From JAYPWI01 sp038135065 (GTDB lineage: Bacteria > Actinomycetota > Acidimicrobiia > Acidimicrobiales > Poriferisodalaceae), in assembly GCA_038135065.1 (NCBI GenBank), contig JAYPWI010000004.1, positions 62,001-126,000 of the forward strand: DNA of 64,000 bases, in the 5' to 3' direction. This document shows positions 35,048-43,940 of this stretch, one piece after another (position 1 is the first letter of the stretch; each line of letters starts with the position of its first letter). The notes beneath the pieces are model-generated. The model saw only the letters and a program-made list of their open reading frames with translations, was not told the DNA's origin and did not search any database. Both the position numbers and the translations under genes were made by a program.

Positions 35048-36658
35048 TCAGGCCGTTTGTACGGCGCCGTCGGCTGAGGGGTCAGCCCCGCCGTCGAGGA
35101 CACCACCCTCGATCCTGATGCCGTGCACCCATGCGAAGTCGTGGGTGTAGGGGCTGCGGATCACCTCGTACCCCTCGGCTTCAAGCGCATCGGTTACCGA
35201 CCACGGCACCCCGTTGCTGACGTCGATGGCATCACTGGTCCCCGACACCCGTGGCGCTGATACTGCGGCCAGCATGTCCATGTCGTGGTCGATGACGTTG
35301 AGGAGTACCTGGGTGACCCCCATGGCGATCTGGGTGCCGCCCGGCGCGCCGACTACCACCCGGAGGCGATCTTCGTCGAAGACCATGGTCGGGCACAGTG
35401 AACTGAAGCGGCTCTTGCCAGGGGCCAGGCTGTTGGCGCGTCCTGGCCGTGGGTCGAACACGGCCATGCAGCCGTTGTACATGAAGCCCAGTCCGTCGGT
35501 GATCACTCCTGAGGGCATCCCCAGGGAGTGCGTCATCGAGGCGGCGTTGCCATCCCGATCGACCACGGCGACATGGGTGGTGTCCCGCGGTTCGTAGGCC
35601 ATCCGGGCCACCGAGGCTCGTTCGCCTGCGGCCATGGACGCAGCGTGGGTGGCTGCGTGTTCCTTGGAGATGAGCAGGTCCAGGGGCACGTCGAAGAATG
35701 CGGGGTCGCCCACATGACGATCCTTGTCCGAGGTGGCCCGCTTCATCGCCTCGGTGACGGTTCGGACGTAGTCGACGGTGTTGTGGCCAAGGCCGGCCAG
35801 GTCGAAGTGTTCGAGGATGTTCAGCATCTCGAGCACCATCACCCCGCCCCCGGGCGGATGGTTCGTGCTGACCCCACAGCCCCGGTAGGTGCCTCGGATC
35901 GGTTCGTTGTGCACGGTTCGGTAACCGGCCAGGTCGGCTTCAGCGAGCAGGCCCCCGTTCGCAGCCATGTCCTCGGCGATCCGCTCGGCGATCCGGCCCG
36001 TGTAGAAGGCATCTGCCCCCTCCTCGGCAATGATCTTCAGGGTCGATCCGAGGTCCGGGTTGCGGACGACATCGCCCACCCGTTTGAGCGACCCGTCGGG
36101 ACGGAAGTAGATCTCTCGCCCGGTGGCCGACACTCGTAAACGGTCGACGTTGTCGGCTCGGCCCATGGTGGCGCCTTCCGCCCACCAACCAGCGACATGG
36201 GGACGTACCACGAATCCCTCGTCTGCCCAGCGGATGGCGTGGCTGACGATCTCGGTCCAGTCCTTGACTCCCCAGGTGGTCTGGGCCTCGAAGTAGGCCC
36301 GCATCGAACCTGGCGTCGCGATGGCCTGGTAGCCCACGTCGTTGACGTTGCCGTCGAGCACGAAGCCGAATCCGTCACGGGTCTCGCCGATGACGAGGTC
36401 CTCCCACTGATCTGCTCGGGTGGCCATGGGGGAGCGGGCATGGAAGTCGATGCAGTGATGAACGCCTCGTTCGGGCAGGTAGACCTGGATGTTGCCGAAC
36501 CCGGCGATCCCGCACATCTGGGGGTCGACCACCCCCGCGACCAGTCCGGCGGCAATCGCCGCGTCGACGGCGTTCCCTCCAGCCCGGAGCACGGCGGCTC
36601 CCGCCTCGACCGCCTCCGGCTGGGCGGCCACCACCATGCCCTGTTCGTACATCGTCAT
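35048..36658 (-). CDS. Gamma-glutamyltransferase family protein (cytoplasmic)
   Basis: A 536-residue Ntn hydrolase. The autocatalytic nucleophile is Thr in RDTTHVAVVD, and the GGCQ-like and substrate motifs VVVGAPGGTQIAMGV and GNAASMTHSLG are recognisable. The fold normally cleaves itself into two subunits before this Thr. No signal peptide is seen, unlike classical periplasmic or exported GGTs, so a cytoplasmic amidohydrolase role on gamma-glutamyl or related compounds is likely. SD GGGGGTG precedes the ATG. Confidence 0.83.
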   Translation of the reverse strand: MTMYEQGMVVAAQPEAVEAGAAVLRAGGNAVDAAIAAGLVAGVVDPQMCGIAGFGNIQVYLPERGVHHCIDFHARSPMATRADQWEDLVIGETRDGFGFVLDGNVNDVGYQAIATPGSMRAYFEAQTTWGVKDWTEIVSHAIRWADEGFVVRPHVAGWWAEGATMGRADNVDRLRVSATGREIYFRPDGSLKRVGDVVRNPDLGSTLKIIAEEGADAFYTGRIAERIAEDMAANGGLLAEADLAGYRTVHNEPIRGTYRGCGVSTNHPPGGGVMVLEMLNILEHFDLAGLGHNTVDYVRTVTEAMKRATSDKDRHVGDPAFFDVPLDLLISKEHAATHAASMAAGERASVARMAYEPRDTTHVAVVDRDGNAASMTHSLGMPSGVITDGLGFMYNGCMAVFDPRPGRANSLAPGKSRFSSLCPTMVFDEDRLRVVVGAPGGTQIAMGVTQVLLNVIDHDMDMLAAVSAPRVSGTSDAIDVSNGVPWSVTDALEAEGYEVIRSPYTHDFAWVHGIRIEGGVLDGGADPSADGAVQTA

Positions 36659-36738
36659 CGAGCACCCCCGTTGTCGTGGGTTCCATTGTGCCCGCGGTTT
36701 GGGGTTGGCTGTGGTGCCGGGGGCTACGATCAGACCTC

Positions 36739-38295
36739 GTGTCTCATCCCAGCATGTCCGAACGACTGGCAGATCTCAGCGCCCGGCGGGAGGCCGCGGT
36801 CAACGCTGGATCGGACCGGGCCGTCCAGCGCCAGCACGACAAGGGCAAGATGCTGGCCCGGGAGCGGATCGACTATCTCCTCGACGAGGGGTCGTTCCAC
36901 GAGATCGACATGCTGGCCCGCCATCGGGCCCACGACGTCGGGTTGGAGGAGCGTCCGTACACCGACGGCATCATCACCGGCTGGGGAACCATCGACGGCC
37001 GCAAGGTGTTCGTCGCCTCCCAGGACTTCACCGTGTTCGGTGGGGCCCTCGGAGAGGTGTTCGCCGAAAAGACGCACAAGATCATGGACCTTGCCGAATC
37101 GGTGGGGGCGCCGATGATCGGCCTGAACGACGGTGCCGGGGCTCGGATCCAGGAGGGCGTGGTGTCCCTGGCGGGATATGGCGGCATCTTCCGACGCAAT
37201 GTCAAGGCGTCGGGTGTCATCCCCCAGATCTCGGTGATCCTCGGACCCTGTGCCGGGGGAGCCGTCTACTCCCCGGCCATGACCGATTTCATCTTCATGG
37301 TCCGCGACACGTCGCACATGTTCATCACGGGACCAGATGTCGTGAAGACGGTCACCGGCGAGGATGTCACCCTCGAGGAACTCGGGGGCGCTGGATCGCA
37401 CTCCACCAAGTCCGGGGTGGCGACGTTCGTGGCTCCCGACGAACAGTCGGTGCTCGACGACGTGAAGTACCTGCTGTCGTTCCTGCCCTCCAACAACATC
37501 GACGCCCCGCCGAGGGTGGAGTGCGAGGACGATCCGGAGCGGTCCTGCCCCGAACTGCGGGATCTCCTGCCGGAGAGCTCCAATGTTCCCTACGACATGA
37601 AGCAGGTCATCGAGTCGGTGGTCGACGACGGTGAGTTCATGGAGTACCACGCTCGCTGGGCCGGTTCGATCGTGTGTGGGTTCGCCCGGATCGACGGCAT
37701 GCCCATCGGTGTGGTGGGGAACCAGCCAGCCATCATGGCCGGCGTGCTCGACATCGAGTCCTCGGAGAAGGCCGCCCGGTTCGTGCGCTTCTGCGACGCC
37801 TTCAACCTGCCGCTGTTGACCTTCGTGGACGTTCCGGGGTTCCTGCCCGGTGTCGATCAGGAACACGGCGGCATCATCCGCCACGGGGCCAAGCTGCTCT
37901 ACGCCTACTGCGAGGCCACTGTGCCTCGAGTCTCGGTCATCACCCGTAAGGCCTACGGCGGGGCCTACGTGGTGATGGACTCGAAGTCGGTGGGCAGCGA
38001 TGTTTCCCTTGCATGGCCCAGCGCCGAGCTGGCCGTGATGGGGCCGCAGGGGGCTGTCGAGATCCTGTATCGGCGGGAGTTGCAGCAGTCGGCCGACCCC
38101 GATGCGCGCAAGACCGAGTTGGTCGAGGACTACACCGCTCGCTACGCCAATCCCTATGTGGCGGCCGAGCGAGGCATCGTCGATGCCGTCATCGACCCGG
38201 CCGACACCCGTAGGGAGGTGGTGGCTGCCTTCCGCATGATCTCCACCAAACGAGAGCAGCTGCCGCAGCGCAAGCACGGGAACGTCCCCCTGTGA
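36739..38295 (+). CDS. pccB: Acyl-CoA (propionyl/acetyl-CoA) carboxylase beta subunit
   Basis: A 518-residue biotin-dependent carboxyltransferase. The two crotonase-like domains are seen: GGALGEVFAEKTHKIMDLAE and LNDGAGARIQEGVVSLAGYG in the first, then GIVDAVIDPADTRREV near the end, with the CoA/biotin loop GPCAGGAVYSPAMTDF and VDVPGFLPG. It should carboxylate propionyl-CoA (perhaps acetyl-CoA too) to methylmalonyl-CoA. No alpha subunit is present in the window. The GTG at 36739 has TACGAT eight bases before it; the ATG at 36754 is an alternative. The epsilon-like gene overlaps its stop. Confidence 0.9.
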   Translation: MSHPSMSERLADLSARREAAVNAGSDRAVQRQHDKGKMLARERIDYLLDEGSFHEIDMLARHRAHDVGLEERPYTDGIITGWGTIDGRKVFVASQDFTVFGGALGEVFAEKTHKIMDLAESVGAPMIGLNDGAGARIQEGVVSLAGYGGIFRRNVKASGVIPQISVILGPCAGGAVYSPAMTDFIFMVRDTSHMFITGPDVVKTVTGEDVTLEELGGAGSHSTKSGVATFVAPDEQSVLDDVKYLLSFLPSNNIDAPPRVECEDDPERSCPELRDLLPESSNVPYDMKQVIESVVDDGEFMEYHARWAGSIVCGFARIDGMPIGVVGNQPAIMAGVLDIESSEKAARFVRFCDAFNLPLLTFVDVPGFLPGVDQEHGGIIRHGAKLLYAYCEATVPRVSVITRKAYGGAYVVMDSKSVGSDVSLAWPSAELAVMGPQGAVEILYRRELQQSADPDARKTELVEDYTARYANPYVAAERGIVDAVIDPADTRREVVAAFRMISTKREQLPQRKHGNVPL

Positions 38296-38495
38296 GCCCC
38301 ACCGTCGACCGCAGGTTCGCAGTGGCCGGGGTGTCGCCTGCGCCCACCGAGGAGGAAGCGGCGGCCATCATGGTTGCGGTCGAATTGTTGTGGCCGGTTC
38401 CCCCGGTTCCCATGCCCGACCCTGAAGTGTCGGGTTGGCGGTTCAGTGCTCGTGGGTGGGACCGACCGGCGCGCTGGCCTGCCCGTCAGTACTGA
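38292..38495 (+). CDS. Acyl-CoA carboxylase epsilon-like subunit
   Basis: A 67-residue protein overlapping the pccB stop (GTGA). It has the epsilon-subunit pattern of actinobacterial acyl-CoA carboxylases: a central helix AAAIMVAVELLWP, a proline-rich linker, and a C-terminal WRFSARGW motif. Such subunits bridge alpha and beta and stimulate activity. It is too short for automated trackers to trust, but the overlap and motif support it. Confidence 0.75.
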   Translation: MSPTVDRRFAVAGVSPAPTEEEAAAIMVAVELLWPVPPVPMPDPEVSGWRFSARGWDRPARWPARQY

Positions 38496-38518
38496 GCTCC
38501 GACAGCCGTTCGAGCAGA

Positions 38519-39856
38519 TCAGTCGCTAGCGGGCACCCAACTCCCGTGGAAGCCGAAGGGGACCCGGCGAGGCAGTTCCACCACGGCAACAGGCTCGGCC
38601 CCGGTATCCGAGGCGTCCAGGATCACGAGGTCGCTCCGGTCCTCGGCCCGGTCGTACACATAGCCCATGAGCCATCCATCGTCCTCGCTGGTGGCGTCGG
38701 CCCGGGGCACGAACACGAATTCTCCGGGGCTCCGACCGGGGCCGAGATCGATGGCCGACGAGGTGTTGGTCGCCATGTCGAACTTGACCACCGTGCGGGC
38801 CTCGGGGTCGCCGTCCACCCTGGCATCGCCCACAGCGGAGCCGTACCGGGAGGGGCGAGCGACCCGGTCGTCGGCCACCCGCCCGAACTCGATGGCTCGG
38901 TCATCGAGCTGGGTCTCGGTAACCCGTCCGGACGCGGGGTCGATGAACCATCGCCACAGGGAAGCGGACACGTCGAAATCGGTCGATCCGGCCCACATGC
39001 TCGGGTAGCGGGCCACGTCCACGACCACACCGTCAGCGCGATCGAAGGCGTTGACCGGATGGAACACGTAGCACGGATCGATCTCGAACCATCTGATGTC
39101 GGACGCCTGACCGGTTCGGGGCATCACACCCAGCCGAGCGCCGTTGTCGGGCCGGAATTGGAAGGGCATCGTTCCCTGTAGGGCGAGATCGAGGTCGAAC
39201 ACCACTGGCAGGTCCATGAACACCACCGACGAAGCGGTCACGTTGAAGTCGTGCATCATGACCGGCGCCGGCAGATCGATGGCCTCTTGCTGCACCAGTG
39301 TCCCGTCGGAGGACACCCGAAGATAGGTCAGGTAGGGGGGCATCAGGCCGTAACCGAATGCCAACATTTCACCGGTATCGGGGCAGAGCTTGGGGTGTGC
39401 GGTGAACGCTGCGTCGAGACGGCCGCCGAACGTGACGGGACCGATGGTGTCGAGGTCGCCGTTCAACTCGTAGGGAACATGTCCCTCCTCGAGGCACAGG
39501 ATGCGACCCGCATGGGACACCACGTGGGTGTTGGCCTTGGAGTCCAGGCTGGAGAATGTGGGGTTCTCGAGGTCGATCACCGGACGGGTGGGATCGTCGA
39601 AAAAGGGTGTGCGTACCCAGCGATTCCGATACCACTCGGCTCGGCCCTCCCGCAGGCGCACACCGTGGACCATCCCGTCGCCGAGGAACCAATGGGCGGA
39701 CTCCCCGGTGATCGGGTTCGCCCCGTTGCGCAGGTAGCGCCCATCGAGTTCGGTCGGGATGAGGCCTCGGACCACCAGGTCGGTGACCGTCACCTCGTCG
39801 GTCACCGGGGCGTAGTTCCCCCGGAGGTGGAAGGGCAGGTCGTCGGTCACGGACAT
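38519..39856 (-). CDS. Carotenoid oxygenase family protein
   Basis: A 445-residue seven-bladed beta-propeller dioxygenase. The four iron-binding histidines are in the expected order: TAHPKL, MMHDFNVT, VFHPVNAF and the C-terminal FGFHGSWVP. It cleaves C=C bonds in carotenoids, stilbenes or lignin-like compounds. The substrate is unknown, since no carotenoid synthesis genes are in the window. The ATG at 39856 begins the conserved part; the frame is open upstream. Its neighbour on the other strand is a CoA-transferase. Confidence 0.87.
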   Translation of the reverse strand: MSVTDDLPFHLRGNYAPVTDEVTVTDLVVRGLIPTELDGRYLRNGANPITGESAHWFLGDGMVHGVRLREGRAEWYRNRWVRTPFFDDPTRPVIDLENPTFSSLDSKANTHVVSHAGRILCLEEGHVPYELNGDLDTIGPVTFGGRLDAAFTAHPKLCPDTGEMLAFGYGLMPPYLTYLRVSSDGTLVQQEAIDLPAPVMMHDFNVTASSVVFMDLPVVFDLDLALQGTMPFQFRPDNGARLGVMPRTGQASDIRWFEIDPCYVFHPVNAFDRADGVVVDVARYPSMWAGSTDFDVSASLWRWFIDPASGRVTETQLDDRAIEFGRVADDRVARPSRYGSAVGDARVDGDPEARTVVKFDMATNTSSAIDLGPGRSPGEFVFVPRADATSEDDGWLMGYVYDRAEDRSDLVILDASDTGAEPVAVVELPRRVPFGFHGSWVPASD

Positions 39857-39946
39857 GGGGCTCTCCAGGGCGAGCAGGTCGGACAACTCATCATCGCGTA
39901 GTCCCACGGACGTGAAGAACGGCCGGTGACATGACAGCATCACTCC

Positions 39947-41074
39947 ATGGCAGATACCCCCTCGGCCCTGTCCGATCTCAAGGTGATCGACATCTCCACC
40001 GTGTTCGCCGGGCCGCACTGTGCCCGGTACCTGGCCGACTTCGGCGCCGATGTCGTCAAGGTCGAGCGCCCCGGTGGGGACACGGTGCGGAACATGGGGT
40101 GGCGTCACGACGACGGCGAGACCCTTTTCTGGAAGCTGGTGAATCGCAACAAGCGGTGCATCACCCTCGACCTGCGAGACGGCGACGACCTGGCCATGTT
40201 GCGTCGCATGCTGGCGGTGGCTGACGTTCTCGTCGAGAACCTGCGCCCCGGAAAGCTCGAGGCGTTGGGGTTGGTACCCGATGAGCTGATCGCTGTCAAC
40301 CCCCGCCTGGTGATCACCAGGGTGTCGGGGTTCGGTCAGGATGGTCCGTACCGGCAGCGGGCCGGGTTCGCCACCCTGGCCGAGGCCATGAGCGGGTTCG
40401 CCTCGATCAATGGCGAGGGAGACGGAGGCCCCCTCCTACCGCCCATTCCGCTGACCGATGAACTCGCCGGTCTCGCCGCAGCCTTCGCCACCATGGTGGC
40501 CGTGCATGGAGGCGGAGGTCAGGTCGTCGATGTCAACCTGCTCGAGACGATGCTGCAGGTCATGGGCCCGCTGCCCGGAGCCTGGGTCTCCGAGGGATAC
40601 CTGCAGCCCCGCATGGGCTCGGGGATTCCCTACAGCGTCCCCCGCGGCACGTATCAGTCGGCTGATGGGAAGTGGCTGGCAGTGAGCACGTCGAGTGACA
40701 GCGTGGCTGCTCGGGTGATGAAGCTGATCGGTCGTGAGGGCGATGATCGCTTCGCCACCTTCGACGGCCGGATCGCTCATCGTGACGAAGTGGAAGCCGA
40801 GATGCGGGCCTGGGTGGGATCCCGCACCCTCGAAGAGGCCTTGGCTGCATTCGAGGAGGCCGATGCCGCTGCCGCTCCCGTGTTCGACGTCGCGGAGATG
40901 TCGGCAGACCCGCACATCGTGGCTCGCGAGGCGTTGATCGAGGTCGACGGAGTGGTCCAGCCGAACCTCATCGCCCGACTGTCTCGAACTCCGGGAAAGG
41001 TCAGATGGGCCGGACGCGCTCTCGGGCACGACAACGACCACCGGCCAGGCCCGGACCGCGACTGGTTTGCCTGA
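39947..41074 (+). CDS. Family III CoA-transferase (CaiB/BaiF)
   Basis: A 375-residue class III CoA transferase. The N-terminal ISTVFAGPHCARYLADFGADVVKVERP motif is typical, with the catalytic Asp expected in the RVSGFGQDGPY region. It moves CoA between an acyl-CoA and a free acid. The substrate could be a carnitine, bile-acid or alkylsuccinate-like compound, but nothing in the neighbourhood decides this. The gene ends at the start of the convergent GGDEF-like gene. Confidence 0.86.
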   Translation: MADTPSALSDLKVIDISTVFAGPHCARYLADFGADVVKVERPGGDTVRNMGWRHDDGETLFWKLVNRNKRCITLDLRDGDDLAMLRRMLAVADVLVENLRPGKLEALGLVPDELIAVNPRLVITRVSGFGQDGPYRQRAGFATLAEAMSGFASINGEGDGGPLLPPIPLTDELAGLAAAFATMVAVHGGGGQVVDVNLLETMLQVMGPLPGAWVSEGYLQPRMGSGIPYSVPRGTYQSADGKWLAVSTSSDSVAARVMKLIGREGDDRFATFDGRIAHRDEVEAEMRAWVGSRTLEEALAAFEEADAAAAPVFDVAEMSADPHIVAREALIEVDGVVQPNLIARLSRTPGKVRWAGRALGHDNDHRPGPDRDWFA

Positions 41075-41779
41075 TCAGTCCAGAGACTCCACGGCCGCGA
41101 TCTCGATGCACTCCTGGGGCCAGTCGAGGGCCCGTAGCAACGCATCGTGGCTCCGGTCGATGAGGTCGCCGCTGTCGAGTCCGTGTGCCGGATAGCAGGC
41201 GATCCCGGCCCAGGAGCGTAGGTCGGGGTGGGTTTCGGCGAGCTGGCGTCGGATGCGTTCGGCCGCCCAGACGGCGCCGGGCTCGGGGGTGTCCTCGAGG
41301 AGCAGGGCGACGTGCCCTGGTCCGAGACGGTACGCCGTATCGCAGTCACGCAAGGTGTGTTGCAGCAAGCGAGCGGTGGTCGTGTCAGGAGCGGGCACGG
41401 TGCGAGGCTCGGGGTTGGTGCACCTCACCTGGAGCTGGACGACGGACAGAGGGCGGAGGAATCGCCGGGCTGCCATGAGGCGCTGTTGGACGGCCAGAGC
41501 GAAGTAGTCACCGCCGACCAGTCCATCGGATTGCTCAGGCGTTGCGTCGCCCGAGGTGCGGACAGAGTCTGTGAGGTCGGGGCTGTCGGGGAGTGCCGGA
41601 TCATCGGCTGGGGGGCGGCCAGCTGTGATCACGAGCGGGCCCGTGAGGGCGCAGATGCCTGCAACGATGGCCAGGCCACCGGAGCCGGATACTGCGGAGG
41701 CTACGCCCGCCGCACAACCGGCCAGGCCGACCAGGGTGGCGGCCCTGGCACCGGGAATGGACGAGAGGTCACCGAACAT
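41075..41779 (-). CDS. Membrane protein with degenerate GGDEF domain
   Basis: A 234-residue protein from the ATG at 41779 (a GTG at 41842 would add 21 residues). Two hydrophobic helices (about residues 10-55) precede a domain with the overall pattern of diguanylate cyclases: an N-terminal DYFALAVQQRLMAARRF, a central DTAYRLGPGHVALLLEDT, and AAERIRRQLAET. The GGDEF signature is replaced by GPGHV, so cyclase activity is lost. It may serve as a c-di-GMP sensor or a scaffold. Neighbouring ecm lies 10 bases beyond the larger ORF. Confidence 0.65.
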   Translation of the reverse strand: MFGDLSSIPGARAATLVGLAGCAAGVASAVSGSGGLAIVAGICALTGPLVITAGRPPADDPALPDSPDLTDSVRTSGDATPEQSDGLVGGDYFALAVQQRLMAARRFLRPLSVVQLQVRCTNPEPRTVPAPDTTTARLLQHTLRDCDTAYRLGPGHVALLLEDTPEPGAVWAAERIRRQLAETHPDLRSWAGIACYPAHGLDSGDLIDRSHDALLRALDWPQECIEIAAVESLD

Positions 41780-41851
41780 CCACCATCCATCGGCTGATCG
41801 TGTTGCCCCCTGAGGGTTGTGGTGGCCTCGACGGGACACCACCGTGCGGGG

Positions 41852-43898
41852 TCAGGTCCGGGCCGTGATCGTCAAGTCGACGATGTCGTCCATGATGGCT
41901 GCGAGTTCGAAGTTCTTCGGGGTGTACACCGCTGCAACCCCCGCTCCCTGCAGTGGAGGTCGGTCCTCCTCAGGGATGATGCCCCCGACGATCACCGGCG
42001 CCGTGACGCCTTCCCGCCGGAGAGCCTCCAGCACCGCTGGGACGAGTTGGAGGTGGCTTCCGCTGAGGATCGACAGTCCGACGACGTCGACGTCTTCGTC
42101 GCGCGCTGTCGCTGCGATGTGCTCCGGAGTCACTCGGATGCCTTCGTAGACCACCTCCATCCCTGCGTCGCGGGCGGCCACCGCAATCTGCTCGGCGCCG
42201 TTGCTGTGCCCGTCGAGCCCGGGTTTGGCGACCAGGAGACGCGGCGGTCCGCCGACGAGTCCTGCCGACCGCTCGGCAACCCGTCGCAGATCGGGTGAGC
42301 CGCGACGTGCGCCTCCGATTCCCGTCGGTGCCCGGTACTCGCCGAACACGTCTCGCAGGGTGGCCGCCCACTCGCCCGTGGTCGCCCCGGCTATGGCTGC
42401 TTCGATCGTCGGGGGCATGATGTTGTCGCTACCCTCCGCCGCCGAGCGCAGGGACGCCAATGCCTCGGCGACCCGGTCGCCGTCGCGCTGTGAACGCCAG
42501 AGGGCGACGTCAGCCGTGAGTTCCTCTTCCACGGCGGGATCGACTCGCAGGATGCTGCCCTCGCCCCCCAGCGGTGATGGCTCGCTCTCGGTGAACTGGT
42601 TCACCCCTACGACGGTGAGGTCGCCCGACTCGATGGCCCGAACCCGATCGGTGTGGCTGGCAACGAGGCGGCGCTTCAACTCCTCGATCGCCGCGAAGGC
42701 ACCACCGAGCTCGATGACCTCGTCCAATTCGGCTCGGGCCGAGGTGACCAGTCGAGCGGTGGCGTCTTCGATCACATGGGAGCCATCGAAGATGTCGTCG
42801 TACTCGAGCAGGTCGGTCTCGTGTGCCAACACCTGCTGGATGCGTAGCGACCACTGCTGATCCCAAGGCTTGGGTAGGCCTAGGGCCTCATTCCAGGCCG
42901 GAAGTTGGACTGACCGAGCTCGAGCCCGCTTGGACATGGTGACGCCGAGGGCCTCGAGGACGATGCGTTGCACGTTGTTCTCGGGCTGCGCCTCGGTGAG
43001 GCCGAGCGAATTGACTTGGACCCCGTAGCGGAAGCGACGGAGCTTGGGGTCCTCCACCCCGTAGCGGTCCCGGCAGATCTCGTCCCACATCTGGGTGAAG
43101 GCCCGCATTTTGCAGATCTCTTCGACGAAGCGGATTCCTGCATTCACGAAGAACGAGATGCTGCCCACCACCCGGGGGAAGTCGGCGGGCGGGACCTGGC
43201 CGGAGTCGCGTACGGCATCGAGGATGTCGATGGCGTTCGCCAGAGCGAAGGCGATCTCCTGGACGGGCGTCGCCCCTGCTTCCTGCAGGTGATAGCTGCA
43301 GATGTTGATGGGGTTCCAGTGGGGTACGTGGGCCGAGCAGTAGGCGATCATGTCGACGATGAGCCGCCGGCTGGCTTCGGGGGGAAAGATGTAGGTGCCC
43401 CGGCTGAGGTACTCCTTGACGATGTCGTTCTGCGTCGTGCCGCGCAGAGCGACCGGCTCGACACCCTGGTTGCGGGCGTTGGCCACGTACAGGCCGAGCA
43501 TCCACGCAGCAGTCGCGTTGATGGTCATGGACGTGTTCATCTGGCCGACGGGGATCTGATCGAGCAGGGCATCCATGTGCCCGAGGTGGCAGACGGGTAC
43601 GCCGACCTTGCCCACCTCGCCTGCCGCAAGCGGGTGGGCGGGGTCGTAACCGGGGNNNNNNNNNNCCGTTGGCAAAGGCGTCGTCCGTCGTCCATTGCTC
43701 GCCGTCGGAGATGACGCCGACCTCGCCGGCCGCGAGTTCGTGGTCGGGGTCGTAACCGGTTTGGGTTGGCAGGTCGAAGGCGATCGACAGGCCGGTCTGC
43801 CCCTTGGCCAGGTTCGTCCGGTACAACTCGTTGGACGCAGCAGCCGTCGAGTGCCCGGAGTAGGTCCGCATCATCCACGGTCGGTCGCGGTCGGCCAT
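41852..43898 (-). CDS. ecm: Ethylmalonyl-CoA mutase (MeaA type), split by a 10-N gap
   Basis: A B12-dependent acyl-CoA mutase. The N-terminal part (43898-43666) has RTYSGHSTAAASNELYRTNL and AFDLPTQTGYDPDH; the C-terminal part (43655-41852) has GEVGKVGVPVCHLGHMDALL, MNTSMTINATAAWMLGLY, and the cobalamin domain VAKPGLDGHSNGAEQIA and SILSGSH. The TYSGHSTA and MNTSMTINATA signatures match ethylmalonyl-CoA mutases, not methylmalonyl-CoA mutases (which have QYAGFSTA and MSVSMTMNGA). It converts ethylmalonyl-CoA to methylsuccinyl-CoA. Around the gap a segment is duplicated in diverged form, and the frames do not match, which looks like an assembly error. Confidence 0.88.
43656..43665. other. Assembly gap (10 N) inside ecm
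   Basis: Ten N bases interrupt ecm. On its two sides a ~14-residue segment appears twice with differences (GYDPDHELAAGEVG and GYDPAHPLAAGEVG), which suggests two contig ends that overlap but come from slightly different templates. Confidence 0.97.
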
Positions 43899-43905
43899 GG
43901 CTGCT

Positions 43906-43925
43906 CCTTCGGTCCGCCCCGAAGG
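43906..43925 (-). promoter_or_regulatory. Hairpin hiding the ecm ribosome-binding site
   Basis: On the minus strand CCTTCGG and CCGAAGG form a 7-bp stem over a 6-base loop. The 3' arm runs straight into AAGGAGC, the presumed SD, about 5 bases from the ecm ATG, so the stem could block translation. Confidence 0.5.
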
Positions 43926-43940
43926 GGAAGGGGCGCCGGA

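Noticed and set aside
36730..38277. A 515-codon open frame on the minus strand opposite pccB
   Set aside because: Antisense to a well-supported carboxylase gene and shows no domain. Codon bias explains its length.
41852..43898. Methylmalonyl-CoA mutase annotation
   Set aside because: Signature segments (TYSGHSTA, MNTSMTINATA) match the ethylmalonyl-CoA mutase type, not QYAGFSTA and MSVSMTMNGA of methylmalonyl-CoA mutase.
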